This document shows positions 11,601 to 23,561 of a DNA stretch of 64,000 bases, piece by piece. The position numbers were made by a program, and so were the translations under genes. The notes under the pieces were generated by a model. It had not been told where the DNA came from. It searched no databases and worked only from the letters and a program-made list of their open reading frames with translations. The DNA comes from Sclerotinia nivalis (lineage: Eukaryota; Ascomycota; Leotiomycetes; Helotiales; Sclerotiniaceae), in assembly GCA_029531795.1 (NCBI GenBank), contig JAPEIS010000007.1, positions 1,178,001 through 1,242,000 on the forward strand, given 5' to 3'. How positions within the stretch are numbered: position 1 is the stretch's first letter; the number at the start of each line of letters is the position of its first letter.

Positions 11601-14600
11601 GTGCAGGATACCTTTTAGAGAACAATAGTCCCGCTTATGTTCGTATACACAAACTTCGGGAGGATGTTGGCCACCTTTATTGCAAAATGCACGACTTTTT
11701 AGGGCAACACCAAGAAGACGATGTTCCTTGTTTTACCGCACTTTATTTGGCATACAAATCGTGGATCACCGATGTCGGCAATGAAAAATCTGCTCATACT
11801 CTAGAGCGAATGAACAAAATCTACCTCTCCGAGATTCGATCTTTCAAGGTTACAGGACTCAGAAAGGTATATCCAAGACCTTTACTGATAAAGCGTGCTG
11901 GAAGTTATCACCTACAGCGTTCTAAGCACAATGCATCCGCACGACAAAAGTCGGAACTGGATAAGCAACTTCTCTTGAATCTGGCATCTTCAGCCATCTC
12001 TCAATATGCCGAAGTTCGAGTCACGGCTCAGCAAGCTATGGAATCCGCTTTGAAGAGCGTGATTGGTGGTCGACCTCTAGTCATACCCCCACTGCTGAGT
12101 GCTTTCAGGAAGGCTTTGGAAACAAATGACTTTGACCGGATCAAGGGCTGTCTTTATACCTTACTCTTTGGTAGCCTTACGAAGACAATCTCGAAGGATT
12201 GGCGATTTGCACCAGAGTTGATCGATCTCTATATCAAATCTGGATCTGTGGATAAGCCCTCCATTCAGAAGGTAGGTAACACTGCCATGTACGGAGGATT
12301 AATTGAATTCGGCAGGAGGATGGAGACTCTTGTTATCCTCGATCAAGCCCTCATTCAAGAAATAGAACCAAAGGAAGACTGTCACTCAATTATCCAGACC
12401 AGAAATGACTTCATCGTGGGGCGACGTGTTAGAGTGGAAGAGAAGAAGTGGAACTTAGCAGCAGAGCTTACTGAATTTGCCAAAACAGCACATTGGAAAC
12501 TTGCCGGACGATGCACTTTGTTCATCAACAATTTGGGTCTCCGAGTCCAAACACTTGCGCCGCCTTCTATGATTGAGCTCGCTACACTAGGCGCCGTAAC
12601 TGAACATCCTGGACTTCGAGCTGCCCATACCGAATTCATGACACGCATTCTGAATCATGTTGAAACTCGTGCTATCTATGGCCACAGCTTCGAAAAGTAC
12701 ATCCGTGAGGAGGAGTTCCAGCCCAATAAGCTCGAAATTCCTGTGGATAGCAAGGATCCTATGTGGACGAAGAAATTTTTGGACTCGTTCGCGGAACCTG
12801 GACAACCAGAATATTATCTGGACCGCGACTGGCCGGGATGGCTTGTGTGGGGCAAGAGTTTTACTGCTATGCGAGCAGACCCTATAGAATTCACGGACTT
12901 TGATGAACTGGAAACTTCTGCAAGAAAGCAAATTGGATCTCTCCTGACATTGGATTGGTATCAAAAATTCTTCATGTACATGAAGCAAGAACCAAGAGAC
13001 ACCTCTGCAGATCGGTTCCGAGTGCAAAATACAACCTTGCTCGTTCAAACGTTCGAGTTGATGCATTCCGGACTTACATCAGCTACTTTTGATGATATCA
13101 AAGAAGAGGTCAAAAAGGTTTTCGAAGATGGTAGTGACAAACATCAGCATCGTGCAACGGCCGAAATCGTGGCTGGTCTTATGCTTTCTACATACGACTT
13201 TCCTAATGCAAAGCGTGATGAGATTTGGGGATTCTGCTTGCCCATTTTGTTGAATGTCTTCTCCGAAGGATTGACCCCAGAAAACCTGACGTACTGGGTC
13301 ACGGGCCTTCACATGGTTATTGGCGGAAGAGATCCTAGGTCTTCAAGAGAACTCTTTGATTTTCTCGTTTCGTTCCGGTTAGATATGACTTCTAACGCAG
13401 CTTTCAAGGATAGTTCCAAGATTCAACTTTTAGATGTTGCTATCTCTGATGCTGGATGGCATTTCCGCAACGACGAGCCCATTCTACAAGATTTTCTTGA
13501 CCACATCGACCACCCTTACAAAGCTGTGAGGGAAGCAATCGGCCGTGCGACTGCTACTATTTATCGTATGAGATACTTTGAGGCGTTCAAAGATGTGGAT
13601 ACCCTTCTCGAGGCGAACAAGACGGTTTCTTCAATTGGTATCAAGCCTTACATACCTACAGAAGATTTCTCTTTAACCATTAGAGAAGTCTTTCGGCGAT
13701 TAGAAGTCTGGCGTGGTCAACGAGCTCCGGGCGAGCAAACACCAACTTCGTATACTAATGGTAGCAAGACAGTATTGTTATGGCTTGATTCCACTTTACA
13801 ATCTTATGAGTGTACCCAACTCATTGATTTCTTCCCGAATGTGTTCATGGAACAATTATTACACATGATGGACGTCAAAGAAGACCCAGAACTTCAACGT
13901 CTCGCCTACCACGTCTATCGCCATCTTCCAAACATCCCCTTCCGTGCTGGTGAAGACGGCGAGTTTATCTCGGCTCTCATCCGTATCGGCAAGGTATCCG
14001 CGTCATGGCATCAACGCTTACGAACCTTGATTAACATGCAAGTGATCTATTTCCGTCGCATATTTCTCATCCGTCCAGCCGAACAGCAAGCTCTTTTCTC
14101 TGCTGTGGCCGAAATGCTCGAAGATCCACAACTTGAAGTCCGTCTCGGCGCATCTACTACCCTTGCTGGCATGATTCGATGTTCACCCATCATCCTTCGC
14201 GAGAATATCCTCTCATCCCTACGCATCAAATTCACACAAGCCCTTAAGAAGAATCCTATGCCCAAGAAAGTACCAGGTGTAAGCACACCAATAAATTCAA
14301 ATGCTCAAATAATCAGAAGACATGCTGCTGTTCTCGGATTAGGCGCCTTGGTCAATGCATTCCCATATGCAACACCACCACCGGAATGGATGCCAGAGGT
14401 CTTGGCTACATTAGCAAGTAGGGCTGCAAATGATGCTGGTGCAATTGGTAAAACTGTCAAGAGTGTTTTAGCTGATTTCAAAAAAACACGACAAGATACT
14501 TGGGTTACGGATCAGAAGGTATGTTTTTGTCACACTTTTATCCTCTAAATATGTGTATTCCCATTTAGAAGGAGCATTTAACTAATTATTCACAATAGTA

Positions 14601-14661
14601 TTTCACACCCGAGCAATTAGAAGATTTAGAAGGCGTGCTGTGGAAATCTTATTTCGCATAA
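8676..14661 (+). CDS. BLM10: Proteasome activator BLM10/PA200 (PSME4-like)
   Basis: This HEAT-repeat protein caps the 20S proteasome and promotes ATP-independent peptide hydrolysis. It acts in nucleus and cytosol in other eukaryotes. Three exons encode 1,952 aa: 8676-9127, 9175-14518 and 14599-14661. The introns are 47 and 80 nt, in phases 2 and 0, with GTAGGT and GTATGT donors. Family landmarks include the N-terminal RTFPYFKLLPYKVEEETERN segment and the large all-helical body. The acidic insertion NGDNPMEGDDDPLAEASEDEE lies near residue 940. The C-terminus reads YFTPEQLEDLEGVLWKSYFA; the final residues insert into the 20S alpha-ring pocket in studied homologues, where the tail is a HbYX motif. 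Here the penultimate residue is Phe rather than Tyr. Length fits the family. The reading frame is intact and the identification is firm. Confidence 0.93.
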
Positions 14662-14969
14662 GACACACGCAATGGTGGCAACACGATATCGGGGTTAGAG
14701 TTTATTATGATAGCTAGGATTTTTCAGAGAGCATGGGTGATGATAACATGGGAGTTCTCTGTTTTTCTTTACTCGATTGCATTACTAGTATACCCCTTGA
14801 GGCATGTTCTCAATCTGATTTGACTTCCTCGCTTATCTTGGTCAGGACTAGGATTCAAATTGGGATGTTGAACATCAAAATGTGAAGGGTGGGAATGGGA
14901 TATCAGTGGGCTAGAAAGGGTGCAATGAATATTAAGGGATACGATAAAGGAATGGGAGTCATTGATCTC

Positions 14970-15040
14970 AATTGGTGATTCCGTGCGCTTGTAAGCACCT
15001 GAAGTTAAGCCTCAAACATTGCATAGCATTAGGTAGCATA
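14970..15040 (+). other. Possible degenerate 5S rRNA-like fragment
   Basis: GATTCCGTGCGCT, then GAAGTTAAGCC and ATTAGGTAGC, appear in the order of the fungal 5S landmarks GATCCCGTCCGCT, TTAAGCC and TTAGTAG. Spacings are a few bases too long and the 5' and 3' ends do not match. If real it is a decayed copy, not a functional gene. The comparison is from memory only. Confidence 0.2.
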
Positions 15041-15387
15041 CATAGCATATGATAGCGTAGATTTTAGGCAATACATGAGTCTGTATGAAATTATCCCAAT
15101 GAGACTACCGAGACTTTTTTAGCCCGAATCTTCCTTCTTCTTTTCAATCAACCACTCGTTTCATATTCATTCCATTAGTATAAGAACTTTATATATATAT
15201 CAAATTTACCACATTCAATACATTATCCAATGCATCCATTCATTCACTCTTACATCATCCAGTCAAAATTTGGCATTATATATTTATACCTAGGTACCTG
15301 TACCTGTACCTATACTTCATACCCTCGGTATTTATCTATCTATCAATCGCTCAATACCCCTCATCCTCCCTCCCCTCTTTATCCAAA

Positions 15388-15441
15388 AATCCAAATCCAA
15401 ATCCAAATCCAAATCCAAATCCAAATCCAAATCCAAATCCA
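15388..15441. repeat. (CAAATC)n hexanucleotide repeat
   Basis: About nine near-perfect copies of the hexamer CAAATC run without interruption. They create a meaningless Ile-Gln repeat in one frame. Confidence 0.9.
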
Positions 15442-15710
15442 AACCCAACCCAAAAACCCCAGACTCATTCACTCACTCCTACGAAAAAAAAGTTCAAGCC
15501 CGATTAGAATCTATCTATAGCTCTAACAATCCCAACCAACCCAAACAACTCAATCATCAGAAACCAGAAACCAGAAGCCAAACAGGAAACTCCAAACTCC
15601 AAACTCCAAACTTCAAGTATCCGGCCTAATCTAATACCTTTTAATACTCCCTAACATATTTTAATATATACCTCCTCCTAAACCCAATACAAACACAACT
15701 CACCAAACCG

Positions 15711-15772
15711 AAAAAAAAACCCCCAATTTTTTTTTCTATTTTTTTATTTTTTTATTTTTTTTAAAAAAAAAA
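15711..15772. repeat. A/T homopolymer block
   Basis: A9, C5, T9 and further T runs end in A10 within 62 bases. Facing T and A runs could pair as a hairpin. This is probably non-coding 3' flanking DNA. Confidence 0.8.
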
Positions 15773-17039
15773 TGGTAATCTTACAAAATCTAGTAAATCC
15801 TAAATCTCATTCAAAATCTCATTCAAAATCCGCAGTTAATTATATAAAGCGTTCTTGATTTATTGATTTATTAATCCATATATAAACATATATATTTACC
15901 TCTCCTCTTAGCCCATGCATCTCAATGACATATACATACATACACATACATCGCATCCTAACTCACACTCTACTTCCCGTCTCGCTCTAAAGGAACTTGA
16001 ACATCTCGAGTTCCTCGGCTCTACAAACCTTCTGCACGTAAAACTTCACCTGAAACCCCCATCGTTTACAAAATCCTTTCGGCACCAAACTTCTGCAAAA
16101 GTTGAAACAATTTTTGGGAGAAATGAGTCGCATTCTCGTGCCTTTTCCCTAGTATGTACGTATTTACAATAGATGTAATCCGAGGTTGCAGAGTACTATA
16201 CGTATGTAGTATGCTTTGCTACAGTGAACCACCCAATTATTACTATATATATATGTACCCCTTTGCCCCCAAGGCCGCCGGCATACTCTTTTCCCCATCC
16301 TTTCCCTTCCCATTCCTTCCTTTGCCCCGGTCACCCAATCCCAACCAAGCATTTTAGCTATCAACTATGATGATTGCAGCATCCAATATAAAGAAGTCCG
16401 CCGCCATTGCAACTGATGCATCCTTCTCCGAAATCCCGCCCGACCACCCATCCTATTGTACAATTTCCTTCCACCCAGATGCTAACCCCGCCCCGCCCTG
16501 TCAAATTTCCAAATGACCCATACCCTATTCCCTATTCCATACTGGCCCCATGCACGAGTACCAAAACACCCTGGGCATACCGGCCAGATCAAACGATTTT
16601 TGCGAACCTGCGATAAATGAAGATTTATGAAATGATGATAGAGGAATAGTAATCGACAGAAAGGAAATATGGAGTTAAAAATCCCAAATGAATATATGCA
16701 AAATCCATGCATGCCTCCCACCTAGCGCCACCTCGAAGCTACCCGGTTTTATGATACCCAGGTCCTGCTAAATGCAACCAGCCCGGGAAGAGAAAATAAC
16801 GCCCAAAAAAAAAACGTCTCAAGATGTATACAACCAGCCACTCCCCAGGAGACAAAAGAAATGAAAAACGAAATAGGTCATTTTGACCACAGACAAAAGA
16901 AAACAGAATGTGGTTATGTGCAATGAAATGAATCAGAAAAGCTAAACTGGGTATATGTGACGGATTCGACATCCCTATTGCAGGACGAAGTTCAGCTTAA
17001 GCGCATTGCCCGCTCAGCAATTGTGAAAATTTTACGACC

Positions 17040-18697
17040 TTATTGATAATACCCGGGTTGCGATGTGGTCACAATATGTGCGGGGGACCGACCTTCATAA
17101 GGATCCCTGACAGGAGTTGCAAATGCGTTCTGCTCTGGAAATTGCCCTATCCCAAGACCATGTCCAGGTAGTGTTTCATAGGAGGTATCTCTCCTATAAC
17201 CAGGAAAACCAGGGGCCGCAGGATATCTTCCATTGTTCGACGGCGGTAGCATACCAGTGAGACCGCCGTGTGAAATATGTGTTCTTGGTGGATATCCCAT
17301 ATTTTGGTAATTGGTTGTCTGTCTGTGACTCATGGGATTAGGCTCTGACAATATAGGGACTGTCGAGTGCATGGAACCATGCGATTGTGGATGATAGTAT
17401 GTGGGAGATGGTCGCTGGTTGCCCATCTCGAATTGTAAAGATCTGGGCTGAGGCGAGTCATTGATGTGGGTATTCGAGAGTTGATTTGAAAAGAACTGAT
17501 CTCGAACCGGTGTAGTCATCTCTTGGGGAGAATGTGCGTAATTTGACGAATTATAATCATTATAGCTCTGCAAAGGGTGCTGGCTTGGAATTTGATGGCC
17601 AGCAAAGGAAGATTGTTGTTGCTGCTGCTGCGCATTGGCGTATCCTCTTTGCCATTGAAGTGATTCGGCGGATGTCGGTGGATTAAAGTTTGGACTTTGC
17701 GATTGGCTTGAAAGGGTATCGGTCCTTACTCGTTTTAATCGGCGCTCCTCCGGCGACGAGGATTCTTGGGAATAGCCTGAGTATCTATTCTGCATGCGTG
17801 CACTTTGATTGAGGACTTGTTGTTGCTCGCTGTATTTGCTCGCCTCGGGAGAATCTGGCTCTTCTTCCGGCTCCTGAATACGAGCGCGATACTTCTTGGG
17901 CTCATAGTCATCAAACGCAGGGCCACGCTTTCTGAGCAACGATCGAGGCTCCTTACGAACCCTCAACTTGAGACCCTGCTCCTGGAACTTTTTTGTCATA
18001 GTGGTAGATTCCATCATTCCAGGAAAGGCTTTTGACGAATATACAGTAAATTGATCGGACGAAATAGATCCCAACCAAACGACTTCGTCTTCGTGGCTCT
18101 CGTAAAGGTTGAACTCCAATACGAAGATACCTTCGATCTTGGCGGATAAATCGCCGAATACAAAATATGCGCCCCAGTCGTCAGTCTCGGGATCTTTCAG
18201 GCGATGACAAGATGACACAGTGGTGCCTGCCAGTAAAGCTCCATGAGACGTCCCAGCTTGCATATCTGTGACCGGCATAAGAGTACCTTTCATAAAGAAA
18301 TGTGGATCTATAAGAGTTAGTAAATGAAAGAAGAACCGCAAAGACTGACTTCATACTTATAATGTAGCGTTCATTTGGGTCGACAGCGTGGGAAATTATA
18401 AGCTGTACAACAGGCGGAGGGTCAACTGCTCGACGGTCTGCCATAGATTAGATTTATGCCATTCAAGATGATTGTAAGATCAGTTTACCTTTCTCTTTGC
18501 CCATGTTAACTCTCGCATAGCGAGGCTGTTGTCTTATAATGAGCTTGCAGTCTTGGCTTCATTACGAAATATTAGTTATCATTCAGAGAAGGATAAAATT
18601 GAAAAGGATGGCGGGATTTCTGGAGGGCATACCTTTGTAGTCCTGGAATCTGGAGAGATTGCGCCTGCGCGAAGTCGTGCGATGGTTGGGAATTCAT
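17040..18697 (-). CDS. Velvet-domain developmental regulator, VosA-like
   Basis: Velvet proteins are NF-kB-fold DNA-binding regulators of sporulation, light response and secondary metabolism. Four exons encode 493 aa: 18633-18697, 18489-18556, 18357-18437 and 17040-18307. Introns are 76, 51 and 49 nt. The velvet domain spans about residues 22-185. It includes IIRQQPRYARVNMGKEK, DRRAVDPPPVVQL, NPHFFMKGTLMPV, SSCHRLKDPETDDWGAYFVF and FPGMMESTTMTKKFQEQG. KEK followed by DR..DPPP and the HRLKD...VFGDLS block fit the VosA branch better than VelB or VeA (my recollection; a tree would decide). A basic KKYRAR/RLKRVR patch could be a nuclear signal. The C-terminal half is disordered and rich in Ser/Pro/Gln, with a run of six glutamines. 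The upstream region to about 20.5 kb may hold a long leader. Confidence 0.88.
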
Positions 18698-21600
18698 GCT
18701 GATGATTATAAATTATTATATCTATATTCGATATCTCTTTATCCCTCGATTTGCTCGTTTTCCCTCGTGCTGTGCTTGCAACACGATGATTCGAATCGAT
18801 AGTTCGAGTATTGTGACACTAAGAAATAACCATAGATGGACTTTGGAATGAAGGAGGTAGACGAGACGTTCTTCTATATCTGTGGTCTTGTTTTTTGGTT
18901 GAGTTGTGCTTGCGGTATAGGTAGGTTTGGCTGGAGTTCGCGAGTCCGAGTTCGAGGTCAAGGTCGAGTCTGATTTTAATAGCTAATATAGAGAGCAGTA
19001 ACTGACAAGAATTCTGACAATGATAGATTAGAACAGGAGATTCCCTTGCTGCTATTGTTTTCTATTGTCTTGTGGTTGCGAAGGAGGTGAGTGTGATTGA
19101 TCTTGGAGAGTCTGTGGAAGGAATTAAGTAGAGTTAAGAACAACCAGAAAGTCCTGGTAGTGATGAGAGGTCAGAAAGCATATGTTCTAGAGTCTTAACA
19201 ATGTTCAAAACGATGTACAGCCCTAGTAGGAGTCATAGGGCTGAGAACCTTTAATGGAGCTTAGGTCCCATAGGATAGTGCCGTCTAGTGCGCCGTCCCA
19301 GAGTCTCGAGCTTTCGGTTTTGTGATGTATACTGGAAAATCGAACTCTCTGTCGAGATGATGGGCGCAAATGAGTGTTGATGAAAGATGAGAGAGAACCG
19401 TCTCCTACGTCCAAGAGACAGTGGAATTCCGAGTTCGATATACTGATAATCTGGCAATCGCCTTGATATCGAGGATATCCTTGAAATAACAAATGCGAAA
19501 CACAAATGAATAAAATTCTCTAATGTAACGAGGATAATGATAGTGAAAATCTTGGCGACGATGCCGTGAATGCAGAGTTATCCAAGCTGTTTGATTCTTC
19601 GATTCAGACAAACCGGTAGGTACATAAGGTAGTGATTCAACGGTCGTGTATTGAAGGAACGAAGACTGACAATATGCGACTGGTGTAAAAGACCGGGTGA
19701 GCAGAGCTTGAGCAATTCTGATTGGTGCTTTACGAGCAGCGATGCTCGGTACTCGACTGGGGGCAAAAGGACGGCGCGGATAAGAAACGCAGGGACAAGA
19801 AGTTTTCCTTTCTAATGCTCTCTGGCCAACCAAAGTGATCGAGTGATTGAATTGAGTAATGCCTTGAAGTTCTCTTCCAAGTAAGTACTATACCTTACTA
19901 TGTGTGTGTAGATTGAGGTGATCCAAAGAACTTATATGAGTTTGTGATGCAAAAGATACATCAAAGTGCTCGTCGTCGAGTAAGCCAAAAATGTACTGAT
20001 GTATTATGTTGCATCTAATTTGTTTGTACAAGAACAAACAAAATGCAAAGAGATGAACTCTAATTGGAATTTATCTTTTGTATGTACGGCACGAGAATGC
20101 TTGTTCGAGAAGGAAGTCCGTGTGATGGTGCTGTTGATAGATGCAAAAGGTTCCGATGAGGCAGTTGCGAACGAGGTCAGAATCGTGTGTCCAACTTGGA
20201 AAGCTCTCGACAATCCCTATGGCTTCTTTCCACCCAAACGGTAAATTTCTGGTACACTTCCGGAATGTAGAATGAACAGAAAGGGTGCCAATTAATGCCG
20301 AGTTCAAGCGTCAAGTATCGTTGTGGGTTTCAAGATTACCTATGGGTTAAAGATTCGTCTTTATTGGTCCAAATGATAGAAAATTTGATGTTAAAGATAG
20401 AGATAGGTATGTGGCTAAGTAGACGACCCAGCAAAGAAGGAGAATAAAAGATGGGATGAGACGAATTAGGTTGTGGGAATTTGGTGTAGGTGGTTAAGTG
20501 GAAGATTTGGAGACGAGATATGCGTTTATGTCGCCCGTTGCCGAACTTGAGCTTTAATTCGATGAAGCACTTGAATTTCCTCGCCTCGTTCACCTCGTTG
20601 ATTGACAGCCAGTTAAGATGACAAGGCCCCAGGTCTCTCTAGAATCTCAGTAGAATATTTTTGTGAGATTGACATTGGACAAGCGCTTCAGGCCTGTCAT
20701 TCTTTTTCGTACCCATGCTAACACAACGAACCCCCTTCCCCCCCTCTCTAGATAGTAGATACTTTGAGATGAATGATCGAAGGAGGCACCCACTCCCTGT
20801 ACATTACTTCACTCTGATTGAGAGTGCGAGTCATACAGATCGTCTCACCCCTAGACGGGCGTGGACGATTCCAAGATGCTTCGTTTGTGAATTGACAGAT
20901 TGTGTGGGTATTGTACATATATCGTTTATTCTTCCTTGTTGATAAAGTAAAAATACTAGGGGCCGCACAGTCCACATTATGGAGTAATAGATTTGATGTA
21001 TTGATAGATATGATTGACACAATATATAACTAATCCAGATCTAATATCCTATCCTTCCCATCGAAAGACCCATTCTTTTGTGGTTATAAAATCTTGGGAA
21101 TTGCCCGTAGCTACCATGGGTGCATTCTCCAATACCTATATATATACATATATATGTGTATATATATCTGGAGGTTTCGATTTTATGATGAAGCCAATTT
21201 CCAAACCTACAAGGGAAAACGAGATAGAAAGAAATGATTGTTGTAAGACTGTATAGAGGTAAAGGTTCACCTCCAGTAAGAGATATTGCTGACCAACGCA
21301 CCGTATACGGTCCTGATACATCCTCTCGGAATCAAGTAGCAATATTACTTCAAACAAGATATAAATACACTGTAGTAAAAAAGGGCAGTAATTACATTTG
21401 AATAACAAACCGGTACTTGACACAATTCTATATGGAACCTACCCATGATCATGAGCTCCATCAATCCATGTAAGATCTTAATTTGATGCACCATGCACAG
21501 CGTTTATTGAGGCAGTCGGCAAGCAAGATGAAGACCCAAGATGAAGGGAATATCGGATATGAAATCCTATGATAGGCGCGATAAAGAATTAAAATGAGAT

Positions 21601-22036
21601 GTTGCTTTACCTTGACCTGCCGGCCGTGTCTAATTGATATTGACGGGGAAATAACACTCAAGCAGGATTGGTCTAGAACAGAATATCTGTGTGCACTTGT
21701 GTATATTTGTCTGTTATCCATAATTCATAAGAAACATTATTTTTACGAGCTGCCTTTTGCGTCTACCTTGCTGTCCTGTGGCTAGTGTCTTCGCAGTTGT
21801 TTTTGCAGGTTTCTTTTTTTTTTTGGAATAAAACCAGAAAATTATTGTATATACCAGTATTCCGTCATAGGTACAGTAAGAGTAGTAAAATTAGTAAAAG
21901 TAGAATCTATACGCACGGAATTCATCCGTTCTGTGCCATAAGTAAGAGAAGGTACATACAAATAAATTAATGCAGGGATTTTTGTGAGAGACCATACTAA
22001 TGCATCAGTAAGCTCGTGGCTTCTCATACCATACTG

Positions 22037-22094
22037 CCCCCCCCCCCCTCCCCCCCACAAGGGAAAACCACAAAAATATTTAAAAAAAAAAAAA
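22037..22094. repeat. Poly-C tract followed by poly-A tract
   Basis: C12-T-C7 at 22037-22056 is followed by A13 at 22082-22094. On the minus strand this is a long G run separated by one A, able in principle to form a G-quadruplex. Confidence 0.85.
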
Positions 22095-22846
22095 TATAAA
22101 AATAAATAAGAATTACAATATGTACAACTTCAAATTTCTATATAAATAAATTATATGTTGTATCACAAGGTACTGTTCCATACCGTATTATGCATTATGC
22201 TCTACATTTACATATATATTTTTAACTGCAATTCACACATCCCTAGTTAACTCACAGCAGATTTGTTACAAAATTGTTTGACGACCCAACAAGTCCCGTC
22301 ACGATATGCAAGAAAATTCGAAATCATCATATTAAACCACGGTAGGATCCGGATGGGCGCGGAAACGGGTAATTTGACCGTTGTTACGGTTGTATTGGTG
22401 ATCATTGAGTCTTGACTGATATGCGAATCTCAAGAAATGGATCTTGACCAAGTTGACTTGGATTTTCAAAGGCTAGAACCTGTCATAATTGGAAATTGCC
22501 ATCATAGCGAGACGTATCATATGATGAGTATGGGACTTTCGCATGTTCCTCATAGGTCAAATTATAAATTATAACCGCTCAGGGTATGGAAGGTCATTTA
22601 TGCAACGGTATGGTCCTCCTACCTCATTTCGTAGAGGTTGAAATAGCAGGGGCTATGGGGAATCACTATGTCACTACAGAAGTTTAGAACATGGGCATGA
22701 TGATGAGCTAAATCAAATTCAAAGCAATATCAAGTCCGAGTCTAAAGACCGAAAAGAAAAAAACGGAATGGTCAAATGAGTACGGAGTATGTAATATATG
22801 GTAGACCTCCGGAGAAGGGAGACTTTCAGAATCTAATTGCCCAACA

Positions 22847-23164
22847 ATGCCCGAGAAGAACAACTTAGAAACCCAAACCTTCGATGCGATGAAGAATTCC
22901 ATAGTTCTGTACCGGTACTTTCCAAGCCCATCTCCGGGCCAAGAGATAGTACTCCCCATAAATTGGCGGAATATCGAGAATTACAACGGCCTATTACTAG
23001 GTATTTCTATGCACATGAAAAGATGTTTAATATGCCATATTAAATCAAGGTCAGAATATCATATATCACATATAGATAGATTTCCAAATACGGTTACCTA
23101 TGCCCACATATGTTCTTTTCCGGTTCTTTCCAACTCATGCACGACTCTGATCTCTGATCTCTGA
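22847..23164 (+). CDS. Small orphan open reading frame, doubtful
   Basis: An ATG-initiated frame of 105 codons contains TFDAMKNSIVLYRYFPSPSP and PINWRNIENYNG. It has no signal peptide, no recognised domain and no splice support. It lies in the gene-poor stretch and may be chance. Confidence 0.15.
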   Translation: MPEKNNLETQTFDAMKNSIVLYRYFPSPSPGQEIVLPINWRNIENYNGLLLGISMHMKRCLICHIKSRSEYHISHIDRFPNTVTYAHICSFPVLSNSCTTLISDL

Positions 23165-23440
23165 TGTCCAAATCTTCCAATCTACTCCATCAATTTCTTA
23201 ATTCGGGCTCATCACTTTCGGTCGAAGATTCTATTTTGGAAATTCCCGGTACCGATCGGAAAGCGGCACTTGATTTCAAATTAGCCTATGGGCGGCGAAT
23301 GCTCCTCATTTATAGGGTATAGTGGAACGCTAGAAGAGGAACCTCAAATATCATACAGGGCTCAAGCCTTAATAAGTCCCTATCAGAGTCCGGGTATTCT
23401 GACTGAATCTCGTTTGACACTGAGCCACCCGTCTACACAT

Positions 23441-23561
23441 TGGATATTGGACATTGGACATTGGACACTGGACACTGGACACTGGATATTAGACACTGGA
23501 TGAACACTGGACACTGGACATTGGATATTGGATATAGAACATGGAATATGGAATATGGAAC
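23441..23561. repeat. 7-bp minisatellite, unit TGGACAY
   Basis: About a dozen copies of TGGACAC/TGGACAT/TGGATAT run head to tail to about 23536, then shift to GGAATAT-like units. Because 7 is not a multiple of 3, every frame is open and reads as a periodic peptide (for example HWTLDTG), so the open frames here are not genes. Confidence 0.9.

Larger units (their letters stand above)
14662..17039. other. Intergenic between convergent BLM10 and velvet genes
   Basis: This 2.4-kb stretch joins two 3' ends. It contains a weak 5S rRNA-like fragment near 14970, a (CAAATC)n hexamer repeat, an A/T homopolymer block, and (TACCTG)n near 15295. The small open frames inside are low-complexity and not credible genes. 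Confidence 0.6.

Noticed and set aside
15230..15520. Plus-strand frame with an Ile-Gln repeat
   Set aside because: It is generated by the (CAAATC)n repeat.
19405..19833. Minus-strand 142-codon frame upstream of the velvet gene
   Set aside because: No ATG at the start and no domain; more likely leader or promoter DNA of the velvet gene.
23441..23561. Possible CRISPR-like regular repeats
   Set aside because: Units are 7 bp and directly adjacent with no spacers; CRISPR arrays are not expected in a fungal nuclear genome.
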